From Streptomyces zinciresistens K42 (lineage in GTDB: Bacteria > Actinomycetota > Actinomycetes > Streptomycetales > Streptomycetaceae): DNA of 42,388 nucleotides. Within the stretch, counting starts at the first letter, position 1. Each line of letters opens with the position of its first letter. The notes under the pieces are model-generated. The model worked only from the letters and a program-made list of their open reading frames with translations. It ran no database searches and had not been told where the DNA came from. The stretch spans positions 1-42,388 of the forward strand of contig NZ_AGBF01000046.1 of assembly GCF_000225525.1 (NCBI RefSeq), given 5' to 3'. This document shows positions 1 through 10,000 of this stretch, in pieces. The position numbers and the translations under genes are program-made.

Positions 1-9
1 AGCAGGTCC

Positions 10-3000
10 GTGAGCCCCGTGTTCGTCGGCCGCGCGGCCGAGTCGGCGGCGCTGGACGCCGCCCTCGCCCGAGCCGCGGGCGGCGAGCCCCAGGCACTCG
101 TGATCGGCGGCGAGGCCGGAGTCGGCAAGACCCGCCTGATCGAGGAGTTCGCCACCGCCGCCGCCCGCGAGGGCGCCGTCGTCGCGGTCGGCGGCTGTGT
201 GGAGATCGGCGCCGACGGGCTGCCCTTCGCCCCGTTCTCCACCGCGCTGCGGGCCCTGGGCCGCGCCCTGCCCGAGGAACTGGCCTCGGCCGCCGACGGC
301 CAGGAGGAGGAACTCGCCCGGCTGCTGCCCGAGTGGTGCGAGACACCGGCGGCGGCCGCACCGGCCCACCGCTCCGACGAGGAGGGCATGGCCCGCCTCT
401 TCGCACGCACCGCCCGCCTCCTGGAGCGGGTCGCCGCCCACCGCACGGTCGTCCTCGTCCTGGAGGACCTGCACTGGGCCGACGCCTCCACCCGCCACCT
501 GCTCTCCTACCTCTTCCGCACCCTGCGCACCGGCCGCCTGGCCGTCCTGGCCAGCTACCGCTCCGACGACATCCACCGCCGCCACCCGCTGCGCCCGCTC
601 CTCGCCGAACTCGACCGGCTGCGCACCGTCCGCCGGATCGAGCTCGGCCGGTTCAACCGGGCCGAGGCCGGCCGCCAGATCGCCGGCATCCTCGCCCGCG
701 AACCCGACCCCGACCAGGTCGACGCCATCTTCGAACGCTCCGACGGCAACGCCTTCTTCGTCGAGGAACTCGCCGTCGCCGCCCGCGAGGGCAACCGCGC
801 CGGACTCACCGACTCCCTGCGCGATCTGCTCCTCGTCCGCGTCGAGCGGCTGCCCGAGACGGCCCAGCGCGTCGCCCGCGTCGTCGCCGAGGGCGGCTCC
901 ACCGTCGGGCACCGGCTGCTCGCCGCCGTCGCCCGGCTCGCCGAGGACGACCTGATCGAGGCCCTGCGCGCCGCCGTCAACGCCAACATCCTCAGCACCG
1001 CGCCGGGCGACGACGGCTACCGCTTCCGGCACTCCCTGGTCCGCGAGGCCGTCGGCGACGATCTGCTGCCCGGCGAGCGCTCCCGCCTCAACCGCCGTTA
1101 CGCCGAGGCCCTGGAGGGCGACCCGACGCTCGTCCCCGCGGGCGAGCGCGCCCTCAGGCTCGCCAGCCACTGGTACCACGCCCACGATCCCGCCAAGGCG
1201 CTGCCCGCCGTCCTGGACGCCTCCGTCACCGCCCGCCGCCGGCACGCGCACGCCGAGCAACTGCGCCTGCTGGAAAGGGCGATGGAGCTCTGGGACGCCG
1301 CCCCCGAGGAGATCCGGGCCACCCTGCGGCCCGTCGACTGCGCCGAGTCCCACCGGCCCTGCGGCTGCGACCGCGCGCACGAGCCCCCGCGCTATCTGGA
1401 CCTGATGGCCGAGGCCGCCGTCGCCGGACGGCTGTGCGGCGAACGCGACCGCGCGCTGAAGATCACCAAGCGGGCCCTGCGGCTGCTGGAGGACGGCGGC
1501 GACCCCCTGCGCGCCGCCTGGTTCTGGGTGCAGCGCTCGCGGCTGATCCAGGCCCTGGCCCGCGGCGACGGCCGGCGGGAACTCGGCAGCGCCCAGGACC
1601 TGGTCCGGGGTCTGCCTCCGTCCGAGGTGCACGCCGAGGTGCTGGCCACCGCCGCCAACTGGTCGATGCTGCACGACCCCGGCCCGGACGCCGTGTCGGC
1701 CGCCGAGCGGGCCGTCGCGTACGCCCGGATGGTCGGCGCCGACGACATCGAGCAGAACGCGCGCCTCACGCTGGGCCAGCTCCTCGTCGACGCCGGGCAC
1801 ACCGAGACCGGACTGGCCCAGATGTACGAGGTGAGGGACGAGGTCGTGGCGCGCGGACTGACCTCCGTGGTGGGCCGCAGCCATGTCAACCTGCCCGCCG
1901 TCCTGGAGGGCGTCGGCCGCTCCGCCGAGGCGGTCGCCGTGCTCCGCGAGGGCCTGCGCCTCACCCAGGAGTGGGGCCTGCGCGACTCCGAGGCATGGGT
2001 CTGGGCGAACCTCGCCTCCTCCCTGATCTCGCGGGGCCACTGGGACGAGGCCACCGAGGCCGCCGTCAGCGCCCGGCGCATCGGCCAGTCCGCGAAACCC
2101 CGCGGCGCCGCCGCCGGCCGCCTCGCCCAACTCGCCCTCGCCCGCGGCGACATCGCCGCCGCGGCCCGCTTCCTCGGCGCCGGCCGCGCCTCCTACGGAA
2201 CGCACGACCCCCAGCCGCAGAACGACCTGCGGATGTCCTGCCTCGCCCTCGGCCTGGCCGCCGCCGAGGGCCGGCTCCTCGACGCCCGCGCCGAGGCCGA
2301 CCGTGTCCTCGGCGCCGGCTTCCCACCCGGCACCCACCGCCACGCCTGGCCGCTGCTGCTCGCCGCGGCCGTCGCCGAGTCCGACGCGGCCACCGCCGGA
2401 CCACCCCACACGGACACCGGCCGCGCCGCCTTCCTGGAACGGCTCTTCGCGGCCGTCCGCAGGCTCACGACCGGCGCGCCCCTGTGGCTGGCGTACGAGG
2501 CGTGGACCCGCGCCGAGATCGACCGCGCCCGCGCGCGGGCCACCCCGCGGACCTGGTCGGACGTGGTGACCGCCTTCGAGGCGCTGGAGCGCCCCTACGA
2601 CCTCGCCCGTGTCCGCCACCGCCTGGCCGAGGCCCTGCTCGCGCACGGCGGCGACGACGCCCGCGCCCGTGCCACCGCGCTCCTGCGGCTGACCCGCGCC
2701 ACCGCCACCCACCTCGGCGCCCGCCCCCTGGCCGACGCCGCGACCCTGCTCGCCCGGCGCGGTCGGCTCGCCCTGACCGCCGCCCCGCCCCCGGCCGACC
2801 CCGCCGACGCCCTCGGTCTCACCACCCGGGAACGCGAAGTGCTGCGGCTGGTGTGTGCCGGGCGCAGCAACCGGCAGATCGCCGAGACGCTCTTCATCTC
2901 GCCGAAGACGGCGAGCGTCCACGTCTCGAACATCCTCGGCAAGCTCGGCGTCTCGGGCCGCGGAGAGGCCGCCGCCGTCGCGCACCGCACGGGGATGTTC

Positions 3001-3036
3001 CCGGCCGGATCGCCCACCCCGGGAACGGTGGGCTGA
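10..3036 (+). CDS. LuxR-family ATP-binding transcriptional regulator (LAL type)
   Basis: This is a 1008-residue cytoplasmic regulator of the large ATP-binding LuxR type. The N-terminus holds an AAA/NACHT-like ATPase with Walker A GEAGVGKT at residues 34-41 and a Walker B-like VLVLEDLHWAD stretch near 145-155. The long middle is alpha-helical and Ala/Arg/Leu-rich, as in TPR-like sensor regions. The C-terminus (about 937-995) is a LuxR helix-turn-helix containing LTTREREVLRLV and SNRQIAETLFISPKTASVHV. Length is normal for the family. The GTG at 10 is only nine bases from the window edge with a weak AGCAGG before it, so a start further upstream cannot be excluded. Target genes and signal cannot be read from the sequence. 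The next gene begins 37 bases downstream and may be co-transcribed. Confidence 0.9.
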   Translation: MSPVFVGRAAESAALDAALARAAGGEPQALVIGGEAGVGKTRLIEEFATAAAREGAVVAVGGCVEIGADGLPFAPFSTALRALGRALPEELASAADGQEEELARLLPEWCETPAAAAPAHRSDEEGMARLFARTARLLERVAAHRTVVLVLEDLHWADASTRHLLSYLFRTLRTGRLAVLASYRSDDIHRRHPLRPLLAELDRLRTVRRIELGRFNRAEAGRQIAGILAREPDPDQVDAIFERSDGNAFFVEELAVAAREGNRAGLTDSLRDLLLVRVERLPETAQRVARVVAEGGSTVGHRLLAAVARLAEDDLIEALRAAVNANILSTAPGDDGYRFRHSLVREAVGDDLLPGERSRLNRRYAEALEGDPTLVPAGERALRLASHWYHAHDPAKALPAVLDASVTARRRHAHAEQLRLLERAMELWDAAPEEIRATLRPVDCAESHRPCGCDRAHEPPRYLDLMAEAAVAGRLCGERDRALKITKRALRLLEDGGDPLRAAWFWVQRSRLIQALARGDGRRELGSAQDLVRGLPPSEVHAEVLATAANWSMLHDPGPDAVSAAERAVAYARMVGADDIEQNARLTLGQLLVDAGHTETGLAQMYEVRDEVVARGLTSVVGRSHVNLPAVLEGVGRSAEAVAVLREGLRLTQEWGLRDSEAWVWANLASSLISRGHWDEATEAAVSARRIGQSAKPRGAAAGRLAQLALARGDIAAAARFLGAGRASYGTHDPQPQNDLRMSCLALGLAAAEGRLLDARAEADRVLGAGFPPGTHRHAWPLLLAAAVAESDAATAGPPHTDTGRAAFLERLFAAVRRLTTGAPLWLAYEAWTRAEIDRARARATPRTWSDVVTAFEALERPYDLARVRHRLAEALLAHGGDDARARATALLRLTRATATHLGARPLADAATLLARRGRLALTAAPPPADPADALGLTTREREVLRLVCAGRSNRQIAETLFISPKTASVHVSNILGKLGVSGRGEAAAVAHRTGMFPAGSPTPGTVG

Positions 3037-3073
3037 GGCTTACCCTGGGAAGGACGCCGCCCCGGGAGGTTCC

Positions 3074-3280
3074 GTGTTCAGCACGTTCGAGGAGATCTTC
3101 GCGCCGGGCCGCAAACACACCAACGACGAGCGCAGACGCCTGCACCTGACCCGTACGGACGTGGGGGACAACGACCCCGGACGCGGGCCGATAGACCTCG
3201 CGTCCGGGAAGGTCGTCATACGGGTGTCCGAGCAGCCGGGGGACGAGCCGGGCGAGGACGCCGGGAGGGACGCACCCTAG
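3074..3280 (+). CDS. Small DUF6191-like protein
   Basis: This is a 68-residue protein starting at GTG 3074 with a good ribosome binding site (GGGAGG at 3064-3069, four bases before the start). The sequence begins MFSTFEEIFAPGRKHTNDER and continues with DVGDNDPGRGPIDLASGKVV, the pattern I associate with the small actinobacterial DUF6191 family. No function is known to me. It has no signal peptide or membrane segment, and its C-terminus is acidic (EQPGDEPGED). It lies 37 bases after the LuxR-type regulator on the same strand and converges on the sugar dehydrogenase gene with a 56-base gap in which I see no strong terminator. Confidence 0.7.
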   Translation: MFSTFEEIFAPGRKHTNDERRRLHLTRTDVGDNDPGRGPIDLASGKVVIRVSEQPGDEPGEDAGRDAP

Positions 3281-3336
3281 GGCCGCGGCCGGGGGCGAGC
3301 CGGTGAACCCCACCCGTCACGGCACCGGACCCGCGC

Positions 3337-4488
3337 TCAGGTCACCCGGAGTTCCAGGATCCGGTCGTCGCCGGCCCCGGGGTCGCCCCGGCCGTCGGTG
3401 TTGCTCGTCATCAGCCACAGCTTGTCGCCGCCCGCCGGGACGACCGTGCGCAGCCGGCCGTACTTCCCCCTGAGGAAGTCCTGCGGGTCCGCCGAGGCGG
3501 CCGTCCCGTCCAGCGGGACCCGCCACAGGCGCTGGCCCTTCAGCCCGGCCATCCAGACCGAGCCCTCCGCGAAGGCGACACCGCTGGGCGAGGCGTCGTC
3601 GGTCGCCCACTGGGCCAGCGGGTCGCGATAGCCCGGCTCGCCGGACCTGCCCTCCGCCTTCGGCCAGCCGTAGTTGCCGCCCGGCTTGACGGCGTTCAGC
3701 TCGTCCCAGGTGTCCTGGCCGAACTCCGAGGCGAACAGCCGCTGTTCGGTGTCCCAGGCCAGGCCCTGCACATTGCGGTGGCCGTAGGAGTACACCGGGG
3801 AGTCCGGGAAGGGGTTGCCCGGCGCGGGCTCGCCCTCCGGCGTCATGCGCAGGATCTTGCCGCCCAGGGACTTCCTGTCCTGCGACAGGCCCGTGTCGCC
3901 GCTCTCCCCGGTGCCCGCGTACAGCATGTTGTCCGGGCCGAAGGCGATCCGGCCGCCGTTGTGGACGTAGCCCTTCGGGATGCCCCGGAAGACGGTGTCG
4001 GGCGCGCCGAGCTGGTCGCCCGCCGCCCGCTTCTCGTCGTAGAGCACGCGCACGATGCGGTTGTCCGAGGCCGAGGTGAAGTACGCGTAGATCATGCGGT
4101 CCGCGGCGAAGTCCGGCGACAGCGCCAGCCCCAGGAGACCGCCCTCGCCCGCCGCCGAGACCCCGGGCACCGTGCCCACCTCGGTCTTGCGGCCCGACTG
4201 CCCGTCGACCCGGGTGATCGTCGCCTTGTCCCGGGAGGAGACGAGCAGATCGCCCTCGGGGAGCGGCGCCAGGCCCCAGGGCGTGTCCAGGCCCCCGGTG
4301 ACCGTGCGCACCACCGTCACCGTGCCCTTGGCCGGCGGTACGTCGCCCGCGCGGCGGGTGGGCGAGTCCTCGGGCGTGCGCGGCGCGGCGCTCGCGCCCC
4401 GGTCCGGTGCTCCCCCGCCGGAGGAGCAGCCGGCCGTCAGCAGGAGGGCGCCTGCGGCCAGAACGGCCGCCACAGCTCGGAGTCGCAC
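3337..4488 (-). CDS. PQQ-dependent sugar dehydrogenase lipoprotein (GSDH family)
   Basis: This is a 383-residue secreted lipoprotein. The N-terminus MRLRAVAAVLAAGALLLTAGC carries a lipobox with the lipidated Cys at residue 21, followed by a Ser/Gly/Pro-rich linker and a six-bladed propeller of the soluble aldose sugar dehydrogenase family. Family motifs include TPWGLAPLPEGDLLVSSRD, YVHNGGRIAFGPDNMLYAG, GGKILRMTPEG, YSYGHRNVQGLAWD and GGNYGWPKAEG. Homologues oxidise aldose sugars using PQQ, but the substrate here is not predictable. GTG 4488 was chosen because AAGGGA lies eight bases upstream and the signal sequence starts there. An upstream ATG at 4545 would add 19 residues in front of a normal lipoprotein signal. 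It is monocistronic by position. Confidence 0.88.
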   Translation of the reverse strand: MRLRAVAAVLAAGALLLTAGCSSGGGAPDRGASAAPRTPEDSPTRRAGDVPPAKGTVTVVRTVTGGLDTPWGLAPLPEGDLLVSSRDKATITRVDGQSGRKTEVGTVPGVSAAGEGGLLGLALSPDFAADRMIYAYFTSASDNRIVRVLYDEKRAAGDQLGAPDTVFRGIPKGYVHNGGRIAFGPDNMLYAGTGESGDTGLSQDRKSLGGKILRMTPEGEPAPGNPFPDSPVYSYGHRNVQGLAWDTEQRLFASEFGQDTWDELNAVKPGGNYGWPKAEGRSGEPGYRDPLAQWATDDASPSGVAFAEGSVWMAGLKGQRLWRVPLDGTAASADPQDFLRGKYGRLRTVVPAGGDKLWLMTSNTDGRGDPGAGDDRILELRVT

Positions 4489-4617
4489 GATCTCGGTCCC
4501 TTCGACGCGGCGGGTACTACTGTTCTTACACCGCTCGGCCCTCACAAGTTCCCGATCCGGGCACCGCGAACCACCGACCCGGCCGCCGTCCGGCCCGCGT
4601 CCCCGGTCCGGCGGCCG

Positions 4618-5616
4618 TCAGTCCCACGATCCCCGCGCCCCGGGCAGCCGCGCCACCTCGGCCAGGTCCTCCCGGCTCAGCCGCAGCCCCGCGGCCACCG
4701 CGTTCTCCGCCACCCAGCGCTCCCGCTTGGCGCCGGGCAGCGCCACCACGTGCGGACCCTGCGCCAGCACCCACGCCAGGGCCACCTGCGCGGGCGTGAC
4801 CCCCGCACCGTGCCGGGCCGCGATCCGCCGCAGACCCGCGACGATCGGCTGGTTCTCCGCCATCATCTCCGCGGTGAAGCGCGGGTGCCGGGCCCGGAGG
4901 TCCTCCGGCTCGAAGCCCTGGCCCGGCTTCAGGGTGCCGGTGAGGAAGCCGTTGCCCAGCGGCATCGCCGCCAGGAAGCCGATGCCGCGCTCCCCGCACC
5001 ACGGCAGCAGCGTCCCCAGCGCCTCCGGCGACCACACCGACAGCTCGGCCTGCACGGCGCTCACCGGGAAGACCTGCTGCACCCGCTGGAGCTGGCGGAC
5101 CGTCGCCTCGTGCGGCCGCCCGCCGGAGCGTCGGCCGCCGCGCGCGCCGATCGCGCACCACCCCAGCGCCCGTACCTTCCCTGCGCGGACCAGCTCCGCC
5201 ATCGCGCCCCAGGTCTCCTCGACCGGCACCTCCGGGTCCGCGCGGTGCAACTGGTAGAGGTCTATGACGTCGGTCTGCAGGCGGCGCAGGGAGGCGTCGC
5301 AGGCCCGACGCACGTACGAGGGGCGGCCGTTGGCCACGATGTGCTGCTCGCCCACCAGCAGGCCGGCCTTGGTCGACACGAAGGCGTCCCGGCGGCGCTC
5401 CCTCAACACCCGCCCCAGCAGCAGCTCGTTGGTGAACGGGCCGTACATGTCGGCCGTGTCCAGCAGGCTCGCCCCCAGATCGAGTGCCCGGTGCACCGCC
5501 CTGACCGACTCCTCGCCCCGCTGCCGCGACGCGCTGTAGGCCCAGCTCATCGGCATGCACCCGAGTCCGACGGCTCCCACCTCCAGTGCCGCCGCGCCGA
5601 TCGTCCTGCGCTCCAC
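4618..5616 (-). CDS. Aldo/keto reductase
   Basis: This is a 332-residue NADPH-dependent oxidoreductase with the AKR TIM-barrel fold. The catalytic tetrad is visible: Asp and Tyr in DTADMYGPFTNELLLG, Lys in VSTKAGL, and His in YQLHRADPEVPVEETW. The N-terminus (RRTIGAAALEVGAVGLGCMPMS) and C-terminus (TPAQVALAWVLAQG, VVALPGAKRERWVAENAVAA) follow the family pattern of YajO/GSP69-like reductases. GTG 5616 is preceded by GAGGGAGGG ten bases upstream, which fixes the start. The substrate is unknown. The gene is divergent from the D-2-hydroxyacid dehydrogenase with 75 bases between the starts, so they may share a control region. Confidence 0.88.
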   Translation of the reverse strand: MERRTIGAAALEVGAVGLGCMPMSWAYSASRQRGEESVRAVHRALDLGASLLDTADMYGPFTNELLLGRVLRERRRDAFVSTKAGLLVGEQHIVANGRPSYVRRACDASLRRLQTDVIDLYQLHRADPEVPVEETWGAMAELVRAGKVRALGWCAIGARGGRRSGGRPHEATVRQLQRVQQVFPVSAVQAELSVWSPEALGTLLPWCGERGIGFLAAMPLGNGFLTGTLKPGQGFEPEDLRARHPRFTAEMMAENQPIVAGLRRIAARHGAGVTPAQVALAWVLAQGPHVVALPGAKRERWVAENAVAAGLRLSREDLAEVARLPGARGSWD

Positions 5617-5691
5617 CTGGCCGTGACCCTCCCTCTTCCGGCACCCCAACCTAACCTCTGCGCCGGAGTGCGCCTGACATAGCCTCCGGGC

Positions 5692-6642
5692 ATGACTGCT
5701 GATGTGTGGCTGCCCATCCCGCCGCGGGAGATCGAGGGCCTGCCCGCCGGGCCCCGCTACCACCACTGGGACGGCGCCGAGGACTTCCCCGCCGACCCCG
5801 CGGACTGCGCCTTCTACGTCGTGCCGTACATGAGGCCGCCCGCCGTCGGGCAGCGCCCGCTGTCGCGGATGCGCTCCGTGCAGGTCGTGCAGACCCTGTC
5901 CGCGGGAACCGACCACGTGGAGCCCGCCCTGCGGCAACTGCCGCCCGGCGTACGGCTGTGCAACGCGCGCGGGGTCCACGAGGCGAGCACCGCCGAACTC
6001 ACGCTCACCCTGATCCTCGCCTCGCTGCGCGGCGTCCCGGACTTCGTGCGCGCCCAGGACAAGGGGGAGTGGCGCGGCGGGTTCCGGCCCGCGCTCGCCG
6101 ACAAGAGCGTCCTCATCGTCGGCTACGGCTCCATCGGCGCCGCCATCGAGGACCGGCTCGCGCCCTTCGAACTGGCGCGGGTGGCGCGCGTCGCGCGCTC
6201 CGCGCGCACCACGGAGCGCGGTCCGGTGCATCCGCTCGCCGACCTGCCCGCCCTCCTTCCGCAGGCGGACGTCGTCGTCCTGTCGACCCCCCTGACCGAC
6301 GCCACCCGGCACCTGGCCGACGCCGGCTTCCTGTCCCGGATGAAGGACGGCGCCCTCCTGGTCAACGTCGCCCGGGGCGCCGTCGTGGACACCGAGGCCC
6401 TGCTGACGGAGCTGGAGTCCGGGCGCCTGAGCGCGGCCCTCGACGTCACCGACCCCGAGCCGCTGCCCCCGGAGCACCCCCTGTGGCGGGCGCCGGGCGT
6501 CCTGGTCAGTCCGCACGTGGGCGGGCCGACGTCCGCGTTCCGGCCGCGCGCCGAGCGGCTGCTGACGGACCAGTTGAGCCGCTGGGTGAACCGCGAGCCC
6601 CTGCGCAACGTGATCCTTACGACGGGCGCGGCAGGCGCGTGA
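5692..6642 (+). CDS. NAD(P)-binding D-2-hydroxyacid dehydrogenase
   Basis: This is a 316-residue cytoplasmic oxidoreductase of the D-isomer-specific 2-hydroxyacid dehydrogenase family. The Rossmann dinucleotide motif is VLIVGYGSIGAAIEDRL (around residues 138-154). The catalytic Arg lies in LLVNVARGAVVDTEALL and the catalytic His in VLVSPHVGGPTSAFRPRA, with an acidic residue in DVTDPEPLPPEHPLWRAPG between them. The likely substrate is a 2-keto acid such as glyoxylate, hydroxypyruvate or a branched keto acid, but this cannot be narrowed. The ribosome binding site is weak (CTCCGGG just before the ATG). It is divergent from the aldo/keto reductase. Confidence 0.88.
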   Translation: MTADVWLPIPPREIEGLPAGPRYHHWDGAEDFPADPADCAFYVVPYMRPPAVGQRPLSRMRSVQVVQTLSAGTDHVEPALRQLPPGVRLCNARGVHEASTAELTLTLILASLRGVPDFVRAQDKGEWRGGFRPALADKSVLIVGYGSIGAAIEDRLAPFELARVARVARSARTTERGPVHPLADLPALLPQADVVVLSTPLTDATRHLADAGFLSRMKDGALLVNVARGAVVDTEALLTELESGRLSAALDVTDPEPLPPEHPLWRAPGVLVSPHVGGPTSAFRPRAERLLTDQLSRWVNREPLRNVILTTGAAGA

Positions 6643-7078
6643 GGCTCACCGGCTGAGCATCGCGCGAGGGCCGCGCACGCCGCGCGCGACAGGCCCGCCA
6701 TCCGCTTCGCGTACCGTCCGCCACCTTCCGGAAGCGGTCCGTGTCCGCATATGCGCTGGTCGTCACGGAGAGTAGAGATGGTATGTCCCTGAGTGACGAG
6801 ACTGGTGTATCGTCCCGACAGGGGCTGCGCCGCTCACCTTCGGCGCCGGGGACGGACAAGTCAGATGTGTGAGGGGGGCGACGGGCGATGCACGGCCTAT
6901 GGACGAGCGATCCGACGTGGCGGGGCCACCGGCGGCGACCCTGGGAGACGGCCGCACGCACCCGCGGCCGCACCGGCAGTCCGGGCTGCCGTCACAGCGG
7001 TCACCAGCGCAGGCAGGGCGGCCGCAAGAGGCACGCGCACACGGCGCACCGCGACCCGCGCAGGACCGGGAGGGACCG
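6643..7078 (+). other. Long spacer upstream of the GGDEF/EAL gene
   Basis: This 436-base stretch holds no convincing gene. The frame of the downstream gene is open from a GTG at 6869 and an ATG at 6899, so the protein could start up to 70 residues earlier. That extension is Pro/Arg/Ala-rich, and roughly a quarter of its codons end in A or T, unlike the rest of the gene. The stretch probably holds the promoter. An AT-richer patch around 6770-6815 is the best place to look, but I could not assign -35/-10 boxes. Confidence 0.4.
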
Positions 7079-10000
7079 GTGACCTCGCCGCCGCCCCCCA
7101 CGACCGCCCTGGACACGGCGCCGCGGGCCCGGCCCGCACCCGCTGACGGCCCGCCCCGCCGGTGGTTCGCCGGCGGCCGGGAGGGGATGATGCCCCGGAT
7201 CGTGCTCGCCCTGGTCTGCGCGGGATACGCCGTCGGTTCCGCGCTCGGCTGGGGCTCGGCGCAACTGGCCCTCGTGATGGGCGACTTCGGACTGGCCGCC
7301 GCGGCGGGCGCGGCCGCCGTGTCCTGTCTGCGGTACGCGCGCAACCGCCGCATCCGCTTCCGCCCGGCCTGGCTGCTGTTCGCGCTCTCCTCGGCGATGG
7401 CGTCCCTCGGCAACCTGGTCTGGGGGTGGTACGAGGTCGTCCTGCGCCAGCCCGTGCCCAGCCCCTCCTACGCCGACCTGTTCTTCCTCTGCTTCGCGCC
7501 CCCCGCCATCGTGGGCCTGCTGGTGCTCGCCAAGCGGCCCGTGACGAAGGCCGGGTGGGTCTGCCTCGGGCTGGACGCCTGGCTGATCGGCGGCTCGCTG
7601 CTCACCCTCGCCTGGAGCCTGGCACTGGCCCAGGCGGCCAAGACCGAGGGACCGAGCGTGGCGCGCACCGCGCTCTCCCTCGCCTACCCGCTCCTGGACA
7701 TCGCCCTGGTCAGCATGGTGCTGGCGCTGCACTTCAGGCGTTCCTCGGCGAACCGCACGGCGATCAACACCGCGATCGGCGCGCTCGCCCTGACCGTCAT
7801 GTGCGACGCCCTGTTCACCTCGCCGCTGCTGCACAACAGCTACCGCTCCGGCCAGTTGCTCGACGCGGGCTGGTTCGCCGGATCGCTCCTCCTGGCCTAC
7901 GCCCCCTGGGCCGCGTCCCGGCCGGGGCGGGCCGAGGCCGACCGGCCGGAGCCCGCGAGCCACACGCGCGTGGTGCACGAGCACGTGCCCGGACAGCGCG
8001 GGACCGCGCGCGCCCGCACCCCCGCGCAGCAGGGCGACCCCACCCGCTACCCGCTCACCCGGCCGATCGCGGGCTCCCTGGCCGCGCTCACGCCCTATCT
8101 CGCCGCCGCGGTCTGCACCCTGGGCATCCTGTACAACGTCCTCAACGGCCGCAGCGTCGACCGCGTCGTGCTCATCACCGGCGGCACCGTGGTGCTCGCC
8201 CTCGTGGTGCGCCAGGGCATCATGCTGCTCGACAACATCACCCTCACCCAGGAACTGGCGCAGAAGGAGAACCACTTCCGCTCCCTGGTGCAGGGCTCCA
8301 GCGACGTCATCATGATCGCCGCACCGAACGGCATCCTGCGCTACGTCTCCCCGGCCGCGGCCGGGGTCTACGGCCGCTCGGCCGAGGAACTGGTCGGCAC
8401 AGAGCTGGCCGGCCTCATCCACCCGGAGGACCTGGGCTGCGTGGTGCACGAGGTGCGCCGCTTCCTCGCCGCCAGCCCCCTGGAGGAACCCACGACCCGC
8501 ATCGAGTGCCGCTTCCGCGCGGGCGGCGCCGACGGCGGGGGAGGCTGGCTCAACGTCGAGTCGACCGTCAACCGCCACCACGGCGGCCTCATCTTCAACA
8601 GCCGCGACGTGACCGAGAGAGTGCGCCTCCAGGCCCAGCTCCAGCACAACGCCGAGCACGACCCGCTCACCGACCTGCCCAACCGCGCGCTGTTCACCCG
8701 GCGCGTGCAGCAGGCACTCTCCGGGCGGCGGGCCTCCGACCGCGGCCCCGCCCTGCGCAACACGGCCGTCCTCTTCATCGACCTGGACGGCTTCAAGGGC
8801 GTCAACGACACCATCGGGCACCAGGCCGGTGACGAACTGCTCGTGCAGGCCGCGCGCCGGCTCCAGGACGCCGTGCGCGGCGGGGACATCGCCTCGCGGC
8901 TGGGCGGTGACGAGTTCGCCGCCCTGATCACCGGGGACGGCACCCGTGAGCGCGCGGCCCGCGAGCGGCACATCCTGGAACTCGCCGACCGCCTCAGGCT
9001 GACGCTGTCCCAGCCGTACCTCATCGACGGCAACGATGTCCGGGTCAACGCCTCCATCGGCGTCGCCTTCGCCGAACCCGGCCTCGGCGCGGGGGAGCTG
9101 CTGCGCAACGCCGACCTCGCCATGTACCGCGCCAAGGCGGGGGGCAAGGGCCGCGTCGAGCTGTACAAGCCGCAGATGCAGCAGGACGTCGTCCGCAAGG
9201 CGGAGCTGGCCACGCGCCTGCGTGCCGCGCTGCACGACGGCGAGTTCGCGCTGCTGCACCAGCCGGTGGTGTCCCTGGCCGACGGCCGGATCGCCTCGGT
9301 CGCCGCCCAGGCGCGCTGGCGTTCCTCGCAGGGTGTGCTGTTCACGCCCGCCGAGTTCCTGCGGGTCGCCGAGGACAGCGACAAGACCGCCGAACTGGGC
9401 CGCTGGATGCTGCAGGAGGCCGTGGAGCAGGCCGCCGAGCGCACCGGGACCGGGCTCGCCGTGCCGGTCGCGGTCCGTGTGAGCGCCCGGCGCCTGCTGG
9501 ACCGGTCGACGCCGCTCGGCTCGGTCGAGGCGCTGCTGACCCGCTTCGGACTGCCGTCCGGCTCGCTCGTCGTCGAGCTGTCCGACCTCGACCCGCGGAT
9601 TCCGCTCGACGACCTGGAGCGCCGGCTGAGCGGACTGCGCCGGGCCGGCGTGCGGATCGCCCTGGACGGCTTCGGCAGCGGGTACGCGGCGATCGCCGCC
9701 CTGCGCAGACTCCCCGTCGACGTCGTCAAGCTCGACCGCGGGCTGGTCGAGGGCGTCGTCGAGTCGGCGCGGCTGCACAAGATCACCGGCGGACTGCTGC
9801 GGATCGCCGCCGATCTCGGCCTGAAGTCGGTCGCCGACGGGGTGGATCTGCCCGAACAGGCGGTCGCCCTGCGCGAGATGGGGTGCACCCACGGGCAGGG
9901 CATGGCCTTCTCCGCCCCGCTGGACGAGTACCGGCTGCGCCGGGCGCTCACCTCCGGCCGCTGTCCGGTGCCGCACGCGGCGGCCCAGCCCGCGTTCGCG

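Noticed and set aside
4618..6516. A longer aldo/keto reductase reaching to 6516
   Set aside because: The extra 300 residues are antisense to the D-2-hydroxyacid dehydrogenase and lack AKR features. GTG 5616 has a proper ribosome binding site.
7001..9976. A 991-residue reverse-strand open frame across the GGDEF/EAL gene
   Set aside because: It lacks recognisable motifs and is fully antisense to a gene with clear domains.
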